From assembly GCA_945863035.1 (NCBI GenBank), contig CAMAZH010000021.1, positions 1 through 42,603 on the forward strand: DNA of 42,603 nucleotides, given 5' to 3'. This document shows, piece by piece, positions 36,641 through 42,603 of the stretch. The position numbers and the translations under genes were made by a program. Within the stretch, counting starts at the first letter, position 1, and every line of letters begins with the position of its first letter. The DNA is from Chitinophaga pinensis (GTDB lineage Bacteria > Bacteroidota > Bacteroidia > Bacteroidales > GCA-2748055). Under the pieces are notes generated by a model. It did not search any database and was not told where the DNA came from. It saw nothing but the letters and a program-made list of their open reading frames with translations.

Positions 36641-36642
36641 AA
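36622..36642. promoter_or_regulatory. Palindromic operator candidate for the Nudix regulator
   Basis: A 21-base palindrome with central A at 36632. Nine of ten base pairs match: left arm TTAgTGTAAT, right arm ATTACAaTAA. It covers the -33 element and most of the spacer of the regulator's promoter, so bound protein would block RNA polymerase. Autoregulation is the natural reading. Confidence 0.6.
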
Positions 36643-36700
36643 CTACCAAAAAAATACATTTTTTTTTTGACATTAAAACAAAAGCGGTATTCAAATATTG

Positions 36701-37621
36701 CTATTCAGACTTAAGAAAATGATCTCTATCCTGAAGCAGAAGGTCCAATACCATAAACCTCGTTACTTTTAAGCCTGGTTGGTTATTGAATTGTACCAAT
36801 CCCTTGTACATATCCTCCCCCTGAGGGTGGAGATAGGGATAAACTTTAAGTTCATATTCCCGTCCTCTGACATCCTCAATCTTTAAAATCCACCGAGCTT
36901 CTTCCTTACTTTTCAAGTCATCATTTTCGGTGTAATCATAGAAAACATTGCCGAAATAGCTGAGGTAAAAATCCAGTTTTTCTTTGTCGACCCGCGTTTC
37001 AGAGATTTCAATGTCACTGAATCCCTCGTAAAGCTTTGCAACGCCCTCCGACTGAACAATCCGGAAATCCTGATCCGGATTATATGGGTAAAGCACTGCG
37101 ACTTCGAGTATTTCAGATGGCTTAAGATTAATAAGAGTCCGGTCGCTCCAATGATCCATCTCAGCACTTACCAACTCCGACGGATTGGTATCGGGAAATC
37201 CGCTCACAACAATTGAAAAACGCTTTTCAGAGCCCTCCTTCTGCAGAAATGAGATCCCTTCTGTTTCATAAAAGCGAAACGAATGTCTTTTTCTTCCCTC
37301 GAAAACATTCAACAAAATATCTTTTTCCCCATGCAGTTCAGGCTTACTGATCACCCCTGTAACCCCAATTCTCTGAAAGGCAAACAGGAAATTATTAATA
37401 GCCACATAACTGGCATTTGGCTTGCCGTTGAGAAGCCAGAAACCATCCTGCCGGAAAAGGATAATGCTGTCGGCGGAGATTATTTCGATGCGATTCACTG
37501 AAGCAGTGTCGGCAATTATAAAATTGTTCTCCTTGTTAAGAAAACTCCCCAGCTTTCCCCGAAACAAAAATCCGGCGAGTACCAGGCATGAAATAATGAT
37601 TAAATAAGCAATTTTTCTCAT
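36701..37621 (-). CDS. DUF4340 domain protein, gldFG-associated
   Basis: A 306-residue protein with a single N-terminal membrane helix (about residues 4-20) and a mostly beta-rich periplasmic part. It matches the DUF4340 family by its layout: a segment SVNRIEIISADSIILFRQDG near the start, repeated KLEY/FYLSYFGN-type units, and its position after gldG. DUF4340 proteins occur next to GldG-type auxiliary components of ABC-2 exporters. A gap of 105 bp separates it from gldG, larger than within the gldF-gldG pair, so it may have an extra promoter. Molecular role unknown. Confidence 0.8.
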   Translation of the reverse strand: MRKIAYLIIISCLVLAGFLFRGKLGSFLNKENNFIIADTASVNRIEIISADSIILFRQDGFWLLNGKPNASYVAINNFLFAFQRIGVTGVISKPELHGEKDILLNVFEGRKRHSFRFYETEGISFLQKEGSEKRFSIVVSGFPDTNPSELVSAEMDHWSDRTLINLKPSEILEVAVLYPYNPDQDFRIVQSEGVAKLYEGFSDIEISETRVDKEKLDFYLSYFGNVFYDYTENDDLKSKEEARWILKIEDVRGREYELKVYPYLHPQGEDMYKGLVQFNNQPGLKVTRFMVLDLLLQDRDHFLKSE

Positions 37622-37726
37622 TCTTTACTTTTTTGCCTATCCTAAAAAGAGAGGGGAAAATCCATTGAATACCATTGAAACTATAAAAATGCTTGTAATG
37701 TCGCTTAAGTTCCACACTATAATTTT

Positions 37727-39436
37727 CTATTTCAAGTACTTGCGTCTTCTGAAAATACTGAATGCAATGCCAAAAACAAGAATAACAGATACAGGTAAAA
37801 CTGTATTTATCAACTTCCACTTAAATTTCATTTCCGAAGTGCGAATTCTCGTTTTATCGAGAAGCCTCAGCTTGAACTCCCTAGACCGCAAGGCAATGAG
37901 CCCCTGATCATCGGTCATGTAATTAATCACATTCATCACAAACTCCTTGTTCCCAAAAGTTTGCCGGGTATCCTTGTCATATCCCAGGATCATAGGGATG
38001 TTTCCGTCTGCTGTAACCTGCACATCGTTCCGTATCATATCACCGTCCCCAGCCACGAAAATCATGGTTGGCTTCGATCTCTTCAAAATTTCGACATCCT
38101 TGGGTGAAACGCCTTCCGGAGCCCCATAGTTTGCGTAAAACGATTCGAATTCCCCTTCGGCAAGAATAGCAACAGGCAAGCGGGATTTGTTGAAAGTGCC
38201 TCGATTTGGAGCACGTGTTACCTCTTCCATAGAAATATACACAGGATTGTCAATCCTTGCGCTGGTATCGGAACTCGCAAGCAATACCGTGCGTTTCAAT
38301 CCGGGAATAACTACCGGTGTTGTGTCTATAGCACTCACAAATTCCCCTTTAACATAATTAAGTCCACGGGTAAGCATGTTTTCGGGGGAGGCTGTCATAA
38401 GCGGAAAGTACCACCATGGCATGAAAGAGGTAGTCGGATCCTGTCCGTCAACAGAGCTCTCGACCTTAACATAGTTGCATTGAATATCTTTTATCAGATT
38501 GTAGTCGATCCGTATGCCATATTTAAACAACAGATCGTACAGATTAACATCATTGAATTCCGTAAACGTCCGTCCGGAAACCAGGCTGTCGGCATGGGTT
38601 TGCACAGGATCCAGGAAAAACAGGACCTTCCCGCCCCGCATAATATACTGATCGATAACAAATTTATCCCGATCGTTAAACTTATTCAAGGGTTGTGCAA
38701 TAATCAATGCTTTATAATCAAGCAGGTTTGTCAGATTGCCGTTTATCGAACCGCGGTCGACCTGAAAAAAGAGGCTTAGTTCCACACTCAGGTCATTTAC
38801 CTGGAAAAAGTCAAGCTCATTATGTCCTTCGATGAAGGCTATTTTCTCCACCTTTTTCGAGGACAAGCTTTTTATTGCCCTTATAAATTCATATTCAAGT
38901 GATTGAACCGAGTTATTCAGGTTTATCTGGTAAGACAATCCCGGATTGTTTTTCAAAAGATTCACAGGAAAGTCGATTCCCTGATAGCTCAAAATAGCAC
39001 CGGGAAAAATAATCTTTGTGGAAGTCCCGCCCTCGGCATCCTTGATTCGGATATCGGTTACACGGAGTCCTCGCTGGGCAAGGTTCTGCATAACCTGGTT
39101 TCGTATTTTCACATCCGGTTCGGCATAAAGATTCACAAATTCAAAGTCAATATTACTTCCCGCATAAGCACGGAATTCCAGAAGCATTTCCTTAATCGAC
39201 TGACGGAACCTAACCAAGTCGGAAGGGAGCTCTCCCTCGAGAAAAACACGGATATACACAACATCATCCAGGTTCTTTAGAATTTCGCGGGAGTTGTGAT
39301 TCAGGGAAAAACGTTTCTCGGAGCTCAGATCTAAACGGAAGAACTGCAAACCTGCTGCGAAGTTTGCCAGTAAAACCAGCAATATTACTGTCAGTAGCTG
39401 GACAAGATGCTTACGTCTGAGTTCTTTCCTGTTCAT
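37727..39436 (-). CDS. gldG: Gliding-motility-associated ABC auxiliary protein GldG
   Basis: A 569-residue protein with one transmembrane helix at the N-terminus (about 12-32) and one at the C-terminus (about 542-562). Between them lies a large periplasmic region of the GldG/ABC-2 auxiliary type (SLNHNSREILKNLDDVVYIR, VEKIAFIEGHNELDF, QYIMRGGKVLFFLDPV). In Flavobacterium, GldG works with permease GldF and ATPase GldA in gliding. In non-gliding Bacteroidota the same genes occur with unclear roles. It starts 9 bp after gldF, so it is in one operon with it. No gldA-like ATPase gene is present in the window. Confidence 0.9.
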   Translation of the reverse strand: MNRKELRRKHLVQLLTVILLVLLANFAAGLQFFRLDLSSEKRFSLNHNSREILKNLDDVVYIRVFLEGELPSDLVRFRQSIKEMLLEFRAYAGSNIDFEFVNLYAEPDVKIRNQVMQNLAQRGLRVTDIRIKDAEGGTSTKIIFPGAILSYQGIDFPVNLLKNNPGLSYQINLNNSVQSLEYEFIRAIKSLSSKKVEKIAFIEGHNELDFFQVNDLSVELSLFFQVDRGSINGNLTNLLDYKALIIAQPLNKFNDRDKFVIDQYIMRGGKVLFFLDPVQTHADSLVSGRTFTEFNDVNLYDLLFKYGIRIDYNLIKDIQCNYVKVESSVDGQDPTTSFMPWWYFPLMTASPENMLTRGLNYVKGEFVSAIDTTPVVIPGLKRTVLLASSDTSARIDNPVYISMEEVTRAPNRGTFNKSRLPVAILAEGEFESFYANYGAPEGVSPKDVEILKRSKPTMIFVAGDGDMIRNDVQVTADGNIPMILGYDKDTRQTFGNKEFVMNVINYMTDDQGLIALRSREFKLRLLDKTRIRTSEMKFKWKLINTVLPVSVILVFGIAFSIFRRRKYLK

Positions 39437-39445
39437 AAGATTTGG

Positions 39446-40177
39446 TTACCATTTTCTGCTCTGCAGACTTGTTTTGGTTAAAAAAAGAAAGAGAAATATA
39501 ACGGACAAAAAGTAAACAATATCGCGACTATCAATAACACCACGTGAAACCGACTGATAATGGTAATCGATACCAAACATCTCGATTATGCTCACCCAAT
39601 TACCAGAAGAAGCAATTGAGGCAATAAAGCCGAATCCCAGGTAAAATAAGAATGAAAAGAGTACCGCCAATATGAACGCAACGATCTGGTTTTCGGTGAG
39701 GGAAGAAGAAAAAACCCCGATAGATGAATAAATCCCACCTAAAAAAACCAGCCCGATATAGGAACCCCATGTTCCTCCAATATCGAGGTTTCCCGGGGGA
39801 CTGCCCAACCTGTATATCGAATAAAAGAAGACTAAAGTGGGTAACAGTGATAAGATTACCAAGGTCCAGGTTGCCGCAAACTTGGCCGCTACAATTTCAA
39901 TTTCTCTGACGGGACGGGTGAAGAGTAATTCCAATGTGCCTGAACGTTTCTCCTCGGCAAACATGCGCATGCTTATGGCTGGAACGAGAAACAGGAACAC
40001 CCATGGAGCCAGTGAAAAAAGGGTGTCGAGGCTGGCGTACCCGTTATCGAGAACATTCATCTGTCCGCCAAAAACCCACATAAAAAGGCTAGTAAGCAGA
40101 AGGAACACCACTATCACCAAAAGTCCTGTGATTGAGCTGAAGAATCCCCGTATTTCCCTGGAGTAAATTGTTAACAT
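39446..40177 (-). CDS. gldF: Gliding-motility-associated ABC permease GldF
   Basis: A 243-residue inner-membrane protein of the ABC-2 permease type with about six transmembrane helices. The conserved FAEEKRSGTLELLFTRPVRE (about 73-92) cytoplasmic segment after helix two is characteristic of GldF and of Nos-type ABC-2 permeases. It would pair with an ATPase encoded elsewhere (GldA) and with GldG. It has its own promoter (40197-40227) and is followed by gldG after 9 bp. Confidence 0.92.
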   Translation of the reverse strand: MLTIYSREIRGFFSSITGLLVIVVFLLLTSLFMWVFGGQMNVLDNGYASLDTLFSLAPWVFLFLVPAISMRMFAEEKRSGTLELLFTRPVREIEIVAAKFAATWTLVILSLLPTLVFFYSIYRLGSPPGNLDIGGTWGSYIGLVFLGGIYSSIGVFSSSLTENQIVAFILAVLFSFLFYLGFGFIASIASSGNWVSIIEMFGIDYHYQSVSRGVIDSRDIVYFLSVIFLFLFLTKTSLQSRKW

Positions 40178-40196
40178 AATAGTATCAATGGATGCA

Positions 40197-40227
40197 CGAA
40201 AATACTGTAAAAGTTCGATTAATCAAA
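40197..40227 (-). promoter_or_regulatory. Promoter of gldF
   Basis: TTTG (40224-40227), 19-base spacer, then TATTTTCG (40197-40204). This is one base from consensus with perfect spacing. Start expected near 40190, with a leader of about 13 nt. Confidence 0.7.
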
Positions 40228-40309
40228 CCCAATATACCTGAGCTTTTTTGACTTGTAGGTGAAGACCCTTCAAATCTCAGTTTTTGGAGCTGAACAGGAA
40301 GAAGTCGTA

Positions 40310-41500
40310 CTATTTAAAATCTTCTGGCAGCTCTGACTCTGGGATATCGTCGATTTCAACAATCTGAACATTATAAAAATAAAACCTCAGGATATCGGAG
40401 GCTGAAAAACCCTGCCTGGCCATTTCCATCGCGCCCTCCTGACTCATGCCAACCCCGTGTCCGTATCCCTTTCCCCGTATCAGAACCATATCACCTTGTC
40501 TCTCCATCGAAAAAAATGCCGATCGTAACATCAGTTCACTGCGGATATCAGCCAGCCTGAGGGAATCATTACCCAGAATGAAATGTTTTTTGCGGTGGTC
40601 CTGAAGAATTAAAAGCTGGTCGTCATTAAGTTTGCTGATATCGGATTGACATTTTCGCTGAAGGAATTCCTTCCATTCGGCAAAACTTATGGATTTCTCC
40701 CATTTAGCATTTCGCTGTCCGAGAGAAAATGGGTCAAGAACCGCCTGCAGGTATTCCTCTCCGCTGTTCCACACATCGGTAGCCCTTTGAGTTTCGCCAC
40801 CGCTGTTGGAATGAAAAATAGCTGAAACGATAGAAGAACTCTGGTCTGCCAGCACAAGCCCATGGCTTGCCAGAACGGCATCGTGAATCATTGGGTTTCC
40901 CTCGCTCACACCGTGATATGCCTGGCAATGTGTGTTATCGCACAAATTGAAATTCTGGCCCGGATGTTTCCCCCAGTTATTGATGGCATAGCTGCGACAA
41001 AGGATGGCCTGTGCCTTGTAAAACTCAAAACCAGCAGTTGACCCGCTTTCTGTTTCCACAACCCCCGCCAGATACTCATCAAGGGGCAGTTTATTGATTA
41101 TCTGAATGGTTCCGTGAAAGAGATTAATCTCCAAACTTCCGGGATACTGGCGGGTGTCCCACGCGGGATCCACCAATTTCAGCCGGAAATTGCTTTTGGA
41201 GGCTACCTCCTTAATTTCCAATTGATCGAAAGCTCCGAAATGCAATTCACCATCCATAAGCACCAGTTTCCCATTCATCAAGCTGATGTAAACGAGCTCC
41301 CCGATTTTTATCTCCCGGTAGAATACCGAATCACCATAAGCATGATATGATCCACCGACACAATGAAAAACAAGGGTCTTAGGGGACTGGTCATCGAAAA
41401 GACCGACCCGTACCTCCTGTGCAGCAAGCCTGAACGTGAAAAGCCATACCAGCAAAAGATGTAAAAGCAATCTCAATATCCTTCCCCTGTTAATTCCCAT
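40310..41500 (-). CDS. SpoIID/LytB-domain secreted protein
   Basis: A 396-residue exported protein. A hydrophobic signal (ILRLLLHLLLVWLFTF) ends at about residue 27 (LAAQEV). The SpoIID domain follows: LPLDEYLAGVVETESGS (138-154) with the likely catalytic Glu151, the FYKAQAILCRSYAI helix, HSNSGGETQRATDVW, and the closing GKGYGHGVGMSQEGAMEMA. SpoIID is a peptidoglycan lytic transglycosylase in Bacillus sporulation; in non-sporulating Bacteroidota the domain probably trims peptidoglycan. The ATG at 41500 lies 28 bp inside the end of lpxB, and no later Met precedes the signal peptide, so the overlap seems real. Confidence 0.88.
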   Translation of the reverse strand: MGINRGRILRLLLHLLLVWLFTFRLAAQEVRVGLFDDQSPKTLVFHCVGGSYHAYGDSVFYREIKIGELVYISLMNGKLVLMDGELHFGAFDQLEIKEVASKSNFRLKLVDPAWDTRQYPGSLEINLFHGTIQIINKLPLDEYLAGVVETESGSTAGFEFYKAQAILCRSYAINNWGKHPGQNFNLCDNTHCQAYHGVSEGNPMIHDAVLASHGLVLADQSSSIVSAIFHSNSGGETQRATDVWNSGEEYLQAVLDPFSLGQRNAKWEKSISFAEWKEFLQRKCQSDISKLNDDQLLILQDHRKKHFILGNDSLRLADIRSELMLRSAFFSMERQGDMVLIRGKGYGHGVGMSQEGAMEMARQGFSASDILRFYFYNVQIVEIDDIPESELPEDFK

Positions 41501-42597
41501 ATTCGTTTTGCTATCCTGTTCGATGTACCATCACTACCAAGCGTAGTTATGATTTGTTCGTATCCTTCAAGTATTTCATTTCTTCTTTTGCTTTCCACTG
41601 AGATTTGCCTGAGCTCTGTCTCAATATCCCTGGCAAGGTTGAATTGCAGGAGTTCTTTAACCAACTCCTTTTCGGCAATCAGGTTTACAAGTGAGAAAAA
41701 CCTTATTTTTATCAGCAACCAACCAATAATATAGGTAATCGGACCGGTTTTAAAGACAACCACCTGGGGAACCCTGAACAATGCGGTTTCGAGTGTTGCT
41801 GTACCTGAAGTAACTACAGCCGCATAGGCATTCTGAAGCAGACTGTATGTTTTATTGTAAACAACCTTAATGTCTCGTTCCCCGAGAATTTTCCGGTAAT
41901 GCTCTTCGGAAATTGATGGTGCCCCGGCCACAACAAACTCGAAATCAGAAAATTCCTCAGTGGCTTTAACCATTTCGGGCAAGCAGCGACTGATTTCATG
42001 CCGCCGGCTACCGCTAAGCAGCGCGATAATGGGTTTATTGGAGAGATGATTCTCTTTTCTGAAGTCACTTTCCGGATCGTTGTTTTTTTGAAACTCCGAC
42101 AAAGCGTCTTTCAGGGGATTCCCATAAAACTCCACTTCCATGCCGTTTTCCCGAAAATACCCAAGTTCAAATGGGAAAATGACAAAGAGTTTGAAGATAT
42201 ACTTTTTCAGCTTTTCAATCCTTTTCTTTTTCCATGCCCATACCTTGGGAGCAATATAATACATGGTCTTTATTGAATTCCCGTGGGCGAATTCCGCGAT
42301 GCGCAGGTTGAAGCCGGCATAATCGATAAGGATGAGCACGTGGGGGTTAAATTCGAGGATATCCCCTTTGCAGATTCGCAGATTGCGGGTAATGGTGCGG
42401 ATGTTGGCAAGCACGTCAACGAATCCCATAAAAGCCATTTCACGGTAATGCTTTACCAAAGTGCCTCCCACGGACTTCATCAGATCACCCCCGTAGAACC
42501 GGAACTCGGCCTGTGGGTCTGTTTCTTTCAAAGCCTTCATCAGGTTCGAACCATGAAGGTCACCCGAGGCTTCTCCGGCTATAAGGTAGTATCGCAT
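41473..42597 (-). CDS. lpxB: Lipid-A-disaccharide synthase
   Basis: A 374-residue GT19 glycosyltransferase (E. coli LpxB is 382). It joins UDP-diacylglucosamine and lipid X to form the disaccharide of lipid A, at the inner face of the membrane. Landmarks: MRYYLIAGEASGDLHGSNLM at the start, MAFMGFVDVLANI, LILIDYAGFNLR, the donor-binding ALLSGSRRHEISRCLPEM and VVTSGTATLETALFRVPQVV. The ATG lies 6 bases from the window edge, so any upstream partner is not visible. The gene end overlaps the SpoIID gene by 28 bp. Confidence 0.96.
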   Translation of the reverse strand: MRYYLIAGEASGDLHGSNLMKALKETDPQAEFRFYGGDLMKSVGGTLVKHYREMAFMGFVDVLANIRTITRNLRICKGDILEFNPHVLILIDYAGFNLRIAEFAHGNSIKTMYYIAPKVWAWKKKRIEKLKKYIFKLFVIFPFELGYFRENGMEVEFYGNPLKDALSEFQKNNDPESDFRKENHLSNKPIIALLSGSRRHEISRCLPEMVKATEEFSDFEFVVAGAPSISEEHYRKILGERDIKVVYNKTYSLLQNAYAAVVTSGTATLETALFRVPQVVVFKTGPITYIIGWLLIKIRFFSLVNLIAEKELVKELLQFNLARDIETELRQISVESKRRNEILEGYEQIITTLGSDGTSNRIAKRIWELTGEGY

Positions 42598-42603
42598 CCC
42601 GTT

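Noticed and set aside
1-42603. CRISPR array, phage or insertion sequence
   Set aside because: No regularly spaced repeats, transposase, integrase or phage gene were found; the only mobile element seen is the group II intron at the left edge.

Overview
The window is chromosomal DNA from a member of the Bacteroidota, most likely class Bacteroidia near the Marinilabiliales/Prolixibacteraceae-type plant-polymer degraders. The genus-level placement is inference. Supporting signs are type IX secretion (T9SS) C-terminal tails on two large exported proteins, GldF/GldG, a carboxypeptidase-regulatory-like domain on a TonB-dependent receptor, lipoproteins with acidic residues after the lipid cysteine, a futalosine-pathway menaquinone gene (mqnA), and promoters of the Bacteroidota TTTG-N19-TAnnTTTG type, the clearest being upstream of the HU gene.

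Layout. 1-144: the 5' end of a group IIC intron on the minus strand, cut by the window edge and inserted just behind the rho-independent terminator of the HU gene (200-472). 792-878: tRNA-Ser(UGA). 995-5538: an aldo/keto reductase with a twin-arginine leader, a DUF5715 (M15-like) protein, a small beta-barrel protein, an LVIVD-repeat lipoprotein and a doubtful small ORF. 5532-8197: a lipoprotein translationally coupled to a TonB-dependent receptor. 8408-11805: a divergent pair, CE15 glucuronoyl esterase and GH51 arabinofuranosidase with a PA14 tail. 11832-16039: purB, an MsbA-like ABC exporter and a GT2 glycosyltransferase. 16272-24897, plus strand: mqnA-nfeD, a GNAT acetyltransferase, a multidomain GH9 cellulase, a CAP-domain protein, pyruvate kinase and an HD-domain protein. 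24899-27530, minus strand: dnaN, a DEDDh exonuclease and a fumarylacetoacetate-hydrolase-family enzyme. 27723-31274: a 1183-residue CotH-kinase/lamin-tail T9SS cargo. 31341-36579: Nudix-fold regulator, sodium:solute symporter and GH94 cellobiose phosphorylase. 36701-40177: gldF-gldG-DUF4340. 40310-42597: lpxB and a SpoIID/LytB protein.

How the genes may work together. The clearest theme is plant cell wall use. The T9SS-exported GH9 enzyme would cut cellulose outside the cell. The symporter and cytoplasmic GH94 enzyme would import cellobiose and phosphorolyse it. CE15 and GH51 would remove glucuronoyl-ester and arabinose decorations from xylan. The GH94/symporter genes lie behind a Nudix-fold regulator whose catalytic box has decayed. 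An almost perfect 21-bp palindrome covers the -33 region of that regulator's own promoter, which is the best candidate here for a little-described regulatory circuit. The remaining genes are housekeeping or envelope functions. There is no SusC/SusD pair, no CRISPR array and no phage gene.
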